A stretch of DNA of 64,000 nucleotides, from contig NZ_PZJW01000001.1 of the NCBI RefSeq assembly GCF_003206615.1, positions 124,001-188,000 on the forward strand, in the 5' to 3' direction. Below are positions 18,395 through 26,471 of the stretch, piece after piece; position 1 is the stretch's first letter; the number at the start of each line of letters is the position of its first letter. The translations under genes and the position numbers were made by a program. The notes below the pieces were generated by a model. That model was not told the origin of the DNA and made no database searches. It saw nothing but the letters and a program-made list of their open reading frames with translations. This stretch comes from Salinicola acroporae. Lineage in GTDB: Bacteria > Pseudomonadota > Gammaproteobacteria > Pseudomonadales > Halomonadaceae.

Positions 18395-19444
18395 TCAATC
18401 GGTTCGCTGACGCCACTGTCGCGGACTGACACCATGCCAGCGCCGGAAGGCACGAGAGAACGCACTAACCTCCGAGAATCCCAGCAGCAGCGCCATCTCG
18501 GAAATACTCAGATGGGGCTGGCGTAGATAGTGAGCGGCCAGCTCCCGCCGAACGCCGTCCACGAGCTGGGTGAAGCTCACCCCCTCGCGCTGGAGGCGTC
18601 GTTGTAGCGACCAACCAGAGAGATCCAGCCGATAGGCAGCCGTCTCCAGGGTCGGTTCTCCTTGGGACAATACCTGACGCACCTGATCGCGTACGCGGTC
18701 AGCCAGCCCTTGCGCCGTTCGCTGTCCGTCGAGACGGCGAATGACGTCCTGGATCACGGTAAGTAGTAGCGGATCGCTGTCCGGCATGGGCCGATCGAGG
18801 TCGCGCTTGGGAATCAGCATCGAATTGACGGGATGGTCGAAGTAGACCTGCGTGTCGAAGGATTTGCAGTGGTCGTGCCACTGTTCGGGGCGAGGATGTT
18901 CGAACGTAACCGCTCTGGGTGCCCAGGCTGCCCCGGCGCCATGCCGTATGAGATTCAGGACCATGCCCATCGTCAGCTCTGCATCCTGACGACGGCATAG
19001 AATCCGACCGTGACGCACCTGGTAGTCGAGTCGCCAGCAGTCGTCGGTTTCCACCAGCTGGATCAATGTATCGTGCTGATGATAGGGAAAAGCTGTCACC
19101 CAGTTGCGTAACGCCGCCCCCAGCGTGGGCGAGCACAATCCGATATAGCCGATCAAGCCAAGCGCCTGCGGCTTGAACTGCTGCCCGTAGTAGAGCCCGA
19201 AGTTATCGCACTGCGAATCGCGGGCCGCGTTCTCCATCACCTGGCAATAACTGGAGAGATGGAGGCTGAGCGTCGGCTGCGATAGACGCTCGGGATCGAC
19301 ACCACTATGACCGAGCACCCGATCGGGATCGCCACCATGGAGGTCGATGAAATCACACAACCCCGTGGCGGCCGCCGAGAGCACGCCTTGATTGCCGCCG
19401 CCAGTCACCGCGCCCCCCTGATCCGGCAGGAAAGAAAGATCCAT
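18395..19444 (-). CDS. AraC-family regulator with arabinose-binding-like N-domain
   Basis: Transcription factor of 349 residues. Residues about 25-215 form the PF12625-type ligand-binding domain (blocks LSLHLSSYCQVMENAA, QALGLIGYIGLCSPTLG), and the last 100 residues form a double HTH ending HGVSPRQWRQ. The ATG at 19444 was preferred over an upstream TTG because AGG-containing SD sequence sits before it. It lies 152 bp downstream of the kinase gene on the same strand. Similar AraC proteins regulate ethanolamine use in Pseudomonas (EatR-type), so it may control the adjacent kinase, PLP-enzyme and permease genes. Confidence 0.85.
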   Translation of the reverse strand: MDLSFLPDQGGAVTGGGNQGVLSAAATGLCDFIDLHGGDPDRVLGHSGVDPERLSQPTLSLHLSSYCQVMENAARDSQCDNFGLYYGQQFKPQALGLIGYIGLCSPTLGAALRNWVTAFPYHQHDTLIQLVETDDCWRLDYQVRHGRILCRRQDAELTMGMVLNLIRHGAGAAWAPRAVTFEHPRPEQWHDHCKSFDTQVYFDHPVNSMLIPKRDLDRPMPDSDPLLLTVIQDVIRRLDGQRTAQGLADRVRDQVRQVLSQGEPTLETAAYRLDLSGWSLQRRLQREGVSFTQLVDGVRRELAAHYLRQPHLSISEMALLLGFSEVSAFSRAFRRWHGVSPRQWRQRTD

Positions 19445-19596
19445 GATGGTTACCTGCTGAAGTGGCACTTGTCTTTGGCTCAGCAAGTTTCATACCAGCG
19501 TGAGGCCTCAAAGGGCTTGGCGCCCTCGCAGCAGATCTCCAAGCCGTTGTGGCTCCTTTGCATGCACGCAACTGGTGCAACAGCCATCGGCTCGGT

Positions 19597-20604
19597 TCAA
19601 CCTTCGCCCACCGGCAGATGGCCATCGAGATAGCGCTGGACCAGGCGCACAGAGTGGTCGGCCCAATCCGGCCCCAGGTCAGCCACTTGCTGGGTCTGCG
19701 CATGAGACCCCACCCAAGCCAGCAATTGGATACGCCGCTGGGCGATCATCGCCGGAATGATATCGAGATCGGCCTGATCGAGATCGGCGATCTGCCGATA
19801 TCCTTCGAGCCAGTGATCTACCCAGGCCAGAGCGCTTGGGTGATGCTCTTCGAAACTCAGAGCCGCGGCGAGATCGTGCATGTACCAGCCGAGACCGCAG
19901 TCGTCGAAGTCGATGACCTTGGTGTCGTCACCCTCGATCAGCAAGTTGGTCAGTCGAAGGTCCGCATGGATCAGGCCATAGCGCTCCGGCGACTGTCCGT
20001 AGCGCTCCAGCTCCCCCGCGATTCGGCCCAGCGCCCGTTCGATGATCGGCCAGTCCTTGGGGTCAAGATGGGGCGCATCCTGCCAGCGGCCCCAATGCCC
20101 CCGTTCCCCCACCATGGTTTGGTGATTCCAGACGATTCGCTTGAACCCAGAGGGGCGTCGCCAGCCGCGACTATGGCGGTGGAGCTGCGCGGTGATCTCT
20201 CCCAGCCGGCGAAAGGCGCGAGGATCGACCGCGTTGGTCGGCATCTCGCCCTCGATCCAACCGAACAGAACGGCGTGACGCGATTCGCCATCGTCCAGTG
20301 CCAGCGTCAACACCGTTTCACCATCGGCGGCAGTGACGGGCTCGGGGACCTGGAGCCCGATGTCACGTAGTGCCGCCAGCCACGAAAGTTCGCTGACGAT
20401 ATCCTGGTGCTGGTGATAGCCGCCTCGATGTAAGCGCAGTGCATAGCGGTTGCCGTGGGTATCGTGCAACGAGAAGGTGGCGTTTTCCGAGCGGCATAGC
20501 AGGCTCGGCGTGCTCTGGTAGGCACTCGGATAGCGCGCAATGGCAGCTTCCGCGAGGCGAAAAAGCGAAGCGTTATCCAGCGAATCGGCCTGAGTGGCAG
20601 CCAT
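19597..20604 (-). CDS. APH-fold small-molecule kinase (ethanolamine/hydroxylysine kinase-like)
   Basis: Predicted ATP-dependent kinase of 335 residues in the aminoglycoside/choline phosphotransferase family. Seen: a nucleotide-binding N-lobe (RYALRLHRGGYH), the Brenner motif HADLRLTN at 213-220 with catalytic Asp215, and IDFDD at 231-235 with metal-binding Asp232. ATG 20604 has AAGGAG 8 nt upstream. It is divergent (232-bp gap) from an AGXT2L-type PLP enzyme that acts on phosphorylated amino alcohols in known cases. Inferred role: phosphorylates ethanolamine, 1-amino-2-propanol or hydroxylysine to make that enzyme's substrate. Confidence 0.8.
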   Translation of the reverse strand: MAATQADSLDNASLFRLAEAAIARYPSAYQSTPSLLCRSENATFSLHDTHGNRYALRLHRGGYHQHQDIVSELSWLAALRDIGLQVPEPVTAADGETVLTLALDDGESRHAVLFGWIEGEMPTNAVDPRAFRRLGEITAQLHRHSRGWRRPSGFKRIVWNHQTMVGERGHWGRWQDAPHLDPKDWPIIERALGRIAGELERYGQSPERYGLIHADLRLTNLLIEGDDTKVIDFDDCGLGWYMHDLAAALSFEEHHPSALAWVDHWLEGYRQIADLDQADLDIIPAMIAQRRIQLLAWVGSHAQTQQVADLGPDWADHSVRLVQRYLDGHLPVGEG

Positions 20605-20836
20605 GAGCTGACTCCTTGAACGGGGCATACGCTGACAGCATGCGATTAATGCCACACGTTCGGCTTGACCGCCCGGTGCGAACATTTGACTTCGCGTGAC
20701 ACCACGGCGATTCGGACGGCCATGTTGACTCTCGGACACAGACGGCGCCGTGCCTGGGTCAAGTTTTTGCAGCGTCCGACGCGCATCATCGGCTACCTGG
20801 ATCGCTACCACTTCCATTCTCGCCAGGGAGATCATC

Positions 20837-22147
20837 ATGCTGAAGACCAATGCCTTCGACGCGAATGCCAGCGACTCGCTGAGCGCCGACAAGCGCGATA
20901 TGATCAAGCGCCGCCGCCGGCTGCTCGGCCCGGCCTATCAACTGTTCTACAAAGACCCACTGCATCTGGTCCGCGGCGAAGGGGTGTGGGTATTCGACGC
21001 CGACGGTCGGCGCTATCTCGACGTCTACAACAACGTGCCCTCGGTGGGACACTGCCATCCGCGCGTGCTGGCGGCACTGACCCACCAGGCAGGGCTGCTC
21101 AATACCCATACCCGCTACCTGCATGACAACGTGCTGGATTTCGCCGAGAAGCTGATCGGCACCATGCCCCCGGCACTCAGCCAGGTGATGTTCACCTGCA
21201 CCGGCAGCGAGGCGAACGACCTAGCACTGCGCATTGCCGAGGACTACACCGGCGGTACCGGCATGATCGTGACCGACTACAGCTATCATGGCATGACCAA
21301 GTCGATCGCCGCCCTCTCTGCATCGATGGGTCCCTATGTCAAACTCGACCGTGACGCCCGCGCCATTCCTGCGCCGATCCACGACCCCGCCAACCCGGAA
21401 GCGGTCGGCAAGCGCTTCGCCGCCGATGTCAGGGCGGCGATTGCCGACATGCAGCGTCACGGCATCAAGCCGGCCGCGCTGCTCATCGATACCTTCTTTA
21501 CCAGCGACGGCGGCTTCTTCGACCCGCCGGGCTTTTTGCAGGAGGCGGTCGAGGCAATCCGCGACGCTGGTGGACTCTACATCGCCGACGAGGTACAGCC
21601 CGGCTACGGCCGTAGTGGGGAGCACATGTGGGGCTTCCAGCGCCACGGACTGGTGCCAGATCTGGTGACACTGGGCAAACCGATGGGCAACGGCCATCCG
21701 ATGGCCGCGACCGTGGTCAAGCCGCATATCCTAGAGCGCTTCGGCAGCGAATCAAGCTACTTCAACACCTTTGGCGGCAATACCGTCTCCGCCGCTGTTG
21801 GCCTGGCGGTTCTGGAAGTGATTGAACAGGAGAACCTACTGCCGTCGATCCGTCAGGCCGGCAAGACCATCGTCGACGGCATAGCCGCGCTCGCGAGGCG
21901 CTATCCCGTTGTTGCTAACGTGCGAGGCGTGGGCCTTTACGCGAGCGTCGAGATCGTCGATGCCGAAGGCCGGCCGGACGCCGCGATGGCGCTCAAGATC
22001 GTCAACGGTCTGCGTGACGAGGGGGTACTGATCGGCGCCATCGGCCCACACTCGAACATCCTCAAGATTCGCCCGCCGCTGGTGTTCAAGGCAGAGCACA
22101 GCCGGATGCTGGTGACAGGACTGGAGACGGTACTCTCGCGCCTGTGA
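20837..22147 (+). CDS. Class III PLP enzyme, AGXT2L phospho-lyase type
   Basis: PLP enzyme of 436 residues with GSEAND at 123-128, DEVQPGYGR at 251-259 and the Schiff-base Lys281 in LVTLGKPMGNGHPM. The N-terminal block LDVYNNVPSVGHCHPRV and LLNTHTRYLHDN are closer to AGXT2L1/AGXT2L2 than to ordinary omega-transaminases. Those enzymes split phosphoethanolamine to acetaldehyde, ammonia and phosphate, or act on phosphohydroxylysine. AGGGAG precedes ATG 20837. The neighbouring kinase and ethanolamine-type permease support phospho-lyase activity, but transaminase activity cannot be excluded. Confidence 0.85.
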   Translation: MLKTNAFDANASDSLSADKRDMIKRRRRLLGPAYQLFYKDPLHLVRGEGVWVFDADGRRYLDVYNNVPSVGHCHPRVLAALTHQAGLLNTHTRYLHDNVLDFAEKLIGTMPPALSQVMFTCTGSEANDLALRIAEDYTGGTGMIVTDYSYHGMTKSIAALSASMGPYVKLDRDARAIPAPIHDPANPEAVGKRFAADVRAAIADMQRHGIKPAALLIDTFFTSDGGFFDPPGFLQEAVEAIRDAGGLYIADEVQPGYGRSGEHMWGFQRHGLVPDLVTLGKPMGNGHPMAATVVKPHILERFGSESSYFNTFGGNTVSAAVGLAVLEVIEQENLLPSIRQAGKTIVDGIAALARRYPVVANVRGVGLYASVEIVDAEGRPDAAMALKIVNGLRDEGVLIGAIGPHSNILKIRPPLVFKAEHSRMLVTGLETVLSRL

Positions 22148-22199
22148 AAGGCCACTCCCATCAAAAGTGCTTTATCAGCCACTCATGACGGAGAACGAC

Positions 22200-23576
22200 A
22201 TGTCATCGCCGACAACAATAAATACGCTGAAGCCGACACTGGGCCCGATACAACTATGGGGGATCGCCGTCGGGCTGGTGATTTCAGGCGAGTACTTCGG
22301 CTGGAGCTACGGGTGGGGCGTCGCCGGAACCCTGGGTTTCCTGGTGACAACGCTCATGGTCGCCACAATGTATAGCTGTTTCATCTTCAGCTACACCGAG
22401 CTCACCACCGCCATTCCCCACGCCGGCGGCCCATTCGCATTCAGCCGCCGCGCTTTCGGTGAGTTCGGTGGCATGATCGCCGGAATGGCCACGCTGATCG
22501 AGTTCGTGTTCGCCCCGCCGGCCATCGCGCTCGCCATCGGCGCCTATCTCAACGTCCAGTATCCGACCCTGAATCCGCAGCTGGCGGCCATCGGCGCCTA
22601 CGCCATCTTCATGACACTCAATATCCTGGGCGTGAAGCTGGCGGCGATGTTCGAACTGCTGGTCACCTCGCTGGCGGTGATCGAGCTGCTCATCTTCATG
22701 GGCGTGGTCGCGCCGGGATTCAGCATGGCCAATTTCGTCGCTAATGGCTGGGCGGGCAGTCACGAGTTCACCGGGCATGCGATGTCCGGCATCTTCGCCG
22801 CCATCCCGTTCGCCATCTGGTTCTTCCTCGCTATCGAAGGTGCGGCGATGGCTGCCGAAGAGACTCGCGATCCCCGCCGCACCATCCCCCGAGCCTACAT
22901 CAGCGGCATCATCACTCTGGTTATCCTTGCCTTCGGCGTGATGATGATGGCTGGTGGCGTCGGCGACTGGCGCACGCTCTCCGATATCAACGATCCGCTG
23001 CCGCGGGCGATGAGGATGGTGGTAGGCGAGGACTCCCGCTGGATGCACATGCTGGTCTGGATCGGACTGTTCGGCCTAGTCGCCAGCTTTCACGGCATCA
23101 TCCTGGGCTATTCGCGCCAATTCTTCGCCCTGGCCCGCGCTGGCTACCTGCCGCGTGGCCTGGCCAGGCTCTCCCGTTTTCAGACGCCCCACCGAGCGAT
23201 TCTCGCCGGCGGTGTCATCGGCATCGCCGCGATTCTCAGCGACGGACACTTCGACCTGCAGGGCATGAGCCTAACTGCCGCGATGATCACCATGGCGGTG
23301 TTCGGCGCCATCGTCATGTATGTCATGAGCATGCTGAGCCTGTTCCGGTTGCGCCGCGTCGAGCCGGACCTCGAGCGCTGGTATCGCGCGCCCGGCTACC
23401 CGGTCGTGCCGCTTGTCGCGCTGCTAATGGCACTGGTCTGTCTCGTCGCCATGCTCTGGTTCAACCCGACGATCGCGCTGCTCTTCGTTGGCCTGATGCT
23501 GCTGGGAGGGCTCTACTTCTTGTTGACCAAGACACAGCGCAGGGATGCGGAAGATACGATCGCCATGACCCCCTGA
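22200..23576 (+). CDS. Ethanolamine-type amino acid/amine permease (EAT family)
   Basis: APC-superfamily inner-membrane permease, 458 residues, about 12 TM segments. Strong EAT-family blocks are LGPIQLWGIAVGLVISGEYF, HAGGPFAFSRRAFG, EGAAMAAEETRDP and SFHGIILGYSRQ. EAT permeases take up ethanolamine by proton symport or exchange. ATG 22200 has CGGAG 6 nt upstream; ATG 22185 and GTG 22167 are in frame but lack such spacing. It lies 52 bp after the PLP enzyme, most likely in the same transcript, giving uptake, phosphorylation and cleavage in one cluster. Confidence 0.88.
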   Translation: MSSPTTINTLKPTLGPIQLWGIAVGLVISGEYFGWSYGWGVAGTLGFLVTTLMVATMYSCFIFSYTELTTAIPHAGGPFAFSRRAFGEFGGMIAGMATLIEFVFAPPAIALAIGAYLNVQYPTLNPQLAAIGAYAIFMTLNILGVKLAAMFELLVTSLAVIELLIFMGVVAPGFSMANFVANGWAGSHEFTGHAMSGIFAAIPFAIWFFLAIEGAAMAAEETRDPRRTIPRAYISGIITLVILAFGVMMMAGGVGDWRTLSDINDPLPRAMRMVVGEDSRWMHMLVWIGLFGLVASFHGIILGYSRQFFALARAGYLPRGLARLSRFQTPHRAILAGGVIGIAAILSDGHFDLQGMSLTAAMITMAVFGAIVMYVMSMLSLFRLRRVEPDLERWYRAPGYPVVPLVALLMALVCLVAMLWFNPTIALLFVGLMLLGGLYFLLTKTQRRDAEDTIAMTP

Positions 23577-23598
23577 CGACTTGAGAGGACGCACACGA

Positions 23599-23622
23599 CT
23601 CCGGCGAGGCACCTCGCCGGAG
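23599..23622. terminator. Hairpin between convergent permease and GntR genes
   Basis: Perfect 11-bp GC-rich stem (CTCCGGCGAGG / CCTCGCCGGAG) with a 2-nt loop, 22 bp after the permease stop. There is no T tract on either side, so termination would be weak or Rho-assisted. It may serve both converging genes. Confidence 0.5.
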
Positions 23623-23638
23623 CCTGTCGTCCCGCGCT

Positions 23639-24394
23639 TCATGCATCGAAGAATACTCTCAGCACATGGTCCATGTGCACTTCCATCGCCTTCCTCGCCG
23701 CATCGGGATCGCGACTCTCGATCGCTGCCAGGATGCGCTGGTGGTCATCCTGCGATTGGCGAGGCATGTCGGTCTCCATGAACAGTTCCTGGAGACGGCG
23801 AAACATCTTGCCGTACTGGTGGCCGAGCAGATGCTTGAGGGTCATGGCATAGGCCGCGTTGCCCGAGGCCTCGGCGATACGGATATGCAGAAGCCGGTCG
23901 CCGGCCTGGTTGCGGCCACCGTGCCGGTTGTCCTCGACATTGCGGGCATAGGCGGCGCGCATCGCGGCGAGATCCTCGTCGCTGGCGTTGAGCGCCGCCA
24001 GCGCCGCCGTCTCTGGCTCGAGATAGCGTCTCGCCTGTAACAGCGAGAACGGCGGGATTTCCTGGTCCAGATCGAGCTCGACCTCGCTGGCGAATTCGGG
24101 ATCCAGCGCCCACCCTTCCTGGCGCCGGGCCGCGCTCATCACCGAACTGCCCACCTCCTCGTGCCGCTCCAGCACCATCACGCCATGGCCAACGCGCACC
24201 TCCACTTGGCCGATGACCTCCAGTGCGATCAGCGCCTCCCGCACCGACGCCCGACTGACTCCCAACTGCTGCGCCAGGTCGCGCTCCGGCGGCAGCAGGG
24301 TGCCCGGGGGGAACTCCCCCTGGCGGATCAAAACCAGCAACTGGTCGGCAATCTGGCGATAGAGCCGCTGTGCGCGAATGGTCTGGATCGGCAT
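23639..24394 (-). CDS. GntR/FCD regulator (UxuR/LldR-like)
   Basis: Transcriptional repressor or activator of 251 residues. The N-terminal winged HTH has the GntR signature LLPPERDLAQQLGVSRASVREAL. The C-terminal FCD domain has a metal/ligand-binding helix set including LEPETAALAA and the His block near HIRIAEASGN and DDHQRIL. ATG 24394 was chosen because GGGAG lies 8 nt upstream; an open frame extends further but is not family-like. It is divergent from the sugar-acid operon beginning at 24699. The 17-bp motif at 24611, repeated at 26408, is its best operator candidate. Confidence 0.87.
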   Translation of the reverse strand: MPIQTIRAQRLYRQIADQLLVLIRQGEFPPGTLLPPERDLAQQLGVSRASVREALIALEVIGQVEVRVGHGVMVLERHEEVGSSVMSAARRQEGWALDPEFASEVELDLDQEIPPFSLLQARRYLEPETAALAALNASDEDLAAMRAAYARNVEDNRHGGRNQAGDRLLHIRIAEASGNAAYAMTLKHLLGHQYGKMFRRLQELFMETDMPRQSQDDHQRILAAIESRDPDAARKAMEVHMDHVLRVFFDA

Positions 24395-24698
24395 CCATCG
24401 ATCTCCCGGTTTCATGAGCAGGACGAGCCTGGCTCTGCTAGAAGCATTGACGGCCGACGTCTTTCCGAGTGTCAACGTCGCAGCGGCGAACGCCGCCATT
24501 TCTGAGGCAGAGCCTAGACATTGGTCGCAAATGACAACGCTGCCAGCGGCTTTCGGCGGCTTATTAGACGTTTGGCGATTTGCGAGTCGTTTCCGCAAAG
24601 GATAATACTTGGACCAATGGTCAGGCCTTTAGACATTAGAACCGACACAGGCCCCGGAATCAAAAAACCGTCTCGATCACGCCACAGGAGCCAGTGCC
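24395..24698. other. 304-bp divergent regulatory region
   Basis: No gene is supported. It contains a GGCTCTGC (from 24430) / GCAGAGCC (to about 24517) inverted pair roughly 75 bp apart, which could be a small degenerate element. It also contains the operator-like GGACCAATGGTCAGGCC at 24611-24627. Promoters for the GntR regulator and for the SDR-FAH unit must lie here. Confidence 0.6.
24611..24627 (+). promoter_or_regulatory. Operator candidate GGACCAATGGTCAGGCC
   Basis: A 17-bp site containing the 11-bp odd palindrome GACCA-A-TGGTC. A version matching at 15 of 17 positions occurs in reverse orientation at 26408-26424, before the Zn-dehydrogenase unit. Both sites precede sugar-acid genes near the same GntR/FCD regulator, its likely binding protein. 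Confidence 0.5.
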
Positions 24699-25439
24699 AT
24701 GCGACTCGCCCACAAGACCGCCCTGATTACCGCTGCCGGCCAGGGGATCGGCCGTGCCACCGTCGAGCGTTTTCTGGCCGAGGGCGCCCGCGTGATCGCC
24801 ACCGACATCGACGCTGCCAAGCTGGAAGGATTGGCCAACGCCCAGTGCCACGCGCTGGACGTCACCGATGGCGAAGCCGTGCGGGAGCTGATCGAGTCGC
24901 TGCCGCCGCTGGATATCCTGTTCAACTGCGCCGGCACGGTGCCGAGCGGCTCGATCCTCGAGTGCGACGACACCCAGTGGCGCTTCGCCCAGCGCCTCAA
25001 CGTCGACTCCATGTTCTACACGATCCGCGCCGCCCTGCCAGCGATGCTGGACAACGGCGGCGGTAGCATCATCAACATGTCGTCGCTCGCCTCCAGCGCC
25101 AAAGGGGTGGTCAACCGCTTCGCCTACGGCACGACCAAGGCCGCGGTGATCGGGCTGACCAAATCCGTTGCCGCCGACTACATGACCCGCGGCATCCGCT
25201 GCAACGCGATCTGCCCCGGCACCGTCGACTCCCCTTCCCTGCGGGAGCGGGTCGCCGAGCAGGCACGCCGACAAGGCCGCACCAACGACGAGGTATTTGC
25301 CGAGTTCATCGCCCGCCAACCCATGGGCCGGCTGGGCAAGGTGGAGGAGATTGCCGCGCTGGCGACGCACCTGGCCAGCGACGAGGCCGCCTTCATCACC
25401 GGCACGGTGCAGATGATCGATGGCGGCTGGTCGAATTGA
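24699..25439 (+). CDS. SDR, 2-keto-3-deoxy-L-fuconate dehydrogenase-like
   Basis: NAD-dependent short-chain dehydrogenase of 246 residues. Cofactor loop TAAGQGIG is at 11-18, Asp36 after the second strand favours NAD, and the catalytic set is Ser129, Tyr143, Lys147. Blocks INMSSLASSAKGVVNR and KSVAADYMTRGIRCNAICPGTVDSPSL are those of the DHRS6/KDF-dehydrogenase family. Bacterial members oxidise C4 of 2-keto-3-deoxy-fuconate, -rhamnonate or -pentonates. AGGAG precedes ATG 24699. The next gene is the matching diketo-acid hydrolase type, which supports this reaction. Confidence 0.85.
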   Translation: MRLAHKTALITAAGQGIGRATVERFLAEGARVIATDIDAAKLEGLANAQCHALDVTDGEAVRELIESLPPLDILFNCAGTVPSGSILECDDTQWRFAQRLNVDSMFYTIRAALPAMLDNGGGSIINMSSLASSAKGVVNRFAYGTTKAAVIGLTKSVAADYMTRGIRCNAICPGTVDSPSLRERVAEQARRQGRTNDEVFAEFIARQPMGRLGKVEEIAALATHLASDEAAFITGTVQMIDGGWSN

Positions 25440-25447
25440 TGGAAACT

Positions 25448-25466
25448 CTCGTAGCTCGTAGCTCGA
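25448..25466. repeat. Short CTCGTAG heptamer repeat
   Basis: Two perfect CTCGTAG units followed by CTCGA, in the 69-bp gap between the SDR and FAH genes. The same heptamer forms the arms of the element at 31445-31514 and resembles the nine-unit array at 35404-35466. Confidence 0.6.
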
Positions 25467-25508
25467 CATTAGACGCCCTTCGCTTATGGATACAGAAAAG
25501 GAGATCGC

Positions 25509-26351
25509 ATGAAACTGCTACGCCACGGCCCCAAGGGTCAGGAAAAGCCCGGTCTGGTCGATACCAACGGGGTCGTTCGCGATCTCTCCGGCCAGATCGA
25601 CGATATTGCCGGCGACGTGCTCTCCGACTCGGGCCTGGCCCGGCTGGCGCAGATCGATACCGCCAACCTGCCCGAAGTCTCCGCCGATACGCGGCTCGGC
25701 CCTTGTGTCGGCCGGGTCGGCAAGTTCATCTGCATCGGTCTCAACTACTCCGATCACGCCGCCGAGACCGGTGCCGAGGTGCCCGCCGAGCCGGTCGTGT
25801 TCAACAAGTGGACCAGCGCCATCTGCGGTCCCAATGACGACGTCGAGATTCCCCGCGGTTCGACCAAGACCGACTGGGAAGTGGAGCTGGGCGTGGTGAT
25901 CGGCAAGGGCGGGCGCTATATCGACGAAGCCGATGCCATGAACCATGTCGCCGGCTACTGCGTGGTCAACGACGTCTCCGAGCGCGAGTACCAGCTCGAA
26001 CGCTGCGGCAGCTGGGACAAGGGCAAGGGATGCGACACCTTCGGCCCGCTCGGCCCGTGGCTGGTCACCCGCGACGAGATCAGCGACCCGCAGAACCTCG
26101 ACATGTGGCTCGAGGTCGACGGCAAGCGCTACCAGAACGGTTCGACCCAGACGATGGTCTACGGGGTCGCCCATTTGATCGCCTATCTCAGCCGTTTCAT
26201 GAGCCTGCAACCGGGTGACGTGATCTCTACCGGCACGCCCCCGGGCGTCGGCATGGGTCAGAACCCGAAAGTCTTCCTCAAACCGGGTCAGACCATGCGC
26301 CTGGGCATCGAGGGTCTGGGCGAACAGCAGCAGCGCTGCGTCGAGAGCTGA
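25509..26351 (+). CDS. FAH-family 2,4-diketo-3-deoxy-acid hydrolase
   Basis: Fumarylacetoacetate-hydrolase-family enzyme of 280 residues. An N-terminal cap is followed by the FAH fold with FICIGLNYSDHAAETG, metal ligands in DWEVELGVVIG, NDVSEREYQ, and the C-terminal PGDVISTGTPPGVGMG. Close relatives, often mis-named ureidoglycolate lyase, hydrolyse 2,4-diketo-3-deoxy-L-fuconate or -rhamnonate to pyruvate plus lactate, or the pentonate form to pyruvate plus glycolate. AAGGAG precedes ATG 25509. Coupling to the SDR before it fixes its place in a non-phosphorylating sugar-acid pathway. Confidence 0.87.
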   Translation: MKLLRHGPKGQEKPGLVDTNGVVRDLSGQIDDIAGDVLSDSGLARLAQIDTANLPEVSADTRLGPCVGRVGKFICIGLNYSDHAAETGAEVPAEPVVFNKWTSAICGPNDDVEIPRGSTKTDWEVELGVVIGKGGRYIDEADAMNHVAGYCVVNDVSEREYQLERCGSWDKGKGCDTFGPLGPWLVTRDEISDPQNLDMWLEVDGKRYQNGSTQTMVYGVAHLIAYLSRFMSLQPGDVISTGTPPGVGMGQNPKVFLKPGQTMRLGIEGLGEQQQRCVES

Positions 26352-26362
26352 TGCGGTAGAAC

Positions 26363-26396
26363 GCCACCCCTGACCGGTGTTGCCGGGAGGGGTGGC
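26363..26396. terminator. Hairpin separating FAH hydrolase and Zn-dehydrogenase units
   Basis: 9-bp perfect stem (GCCACCCCT / AGGGGTGGC) with a 16-nt loop that can form an inner CCGG pair; no T tract follows. It sits 11 bp after the FAH stop. The operator-like site and a likely new promoter follow, so it probably marks a transcription-unit boundary. Confidence 0.5.
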
Positions 26397-26407
26397 TCGT
26401 CAATATT

Positions 26408-26424
26408 GGCCTGACCTTTGGGCC
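26408..26424 (-). promoter_or_regulatory. Second copy of the GGNCCAAWGGTCAGGCC motif
   Basis: On the minus strand it reads GGCCCAAAGGTCAGGCC, 15 of 17 identical to the site at 24611. It lies 47 bp before the Zn-dehydrogenase start, a normal place for an operator. Confidence 0.5.
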
Positions 26425-26471
26425 TATGCATCCGCTACTCTTGTGTCATCGACGCCTCAAGGAGCGTTTTC

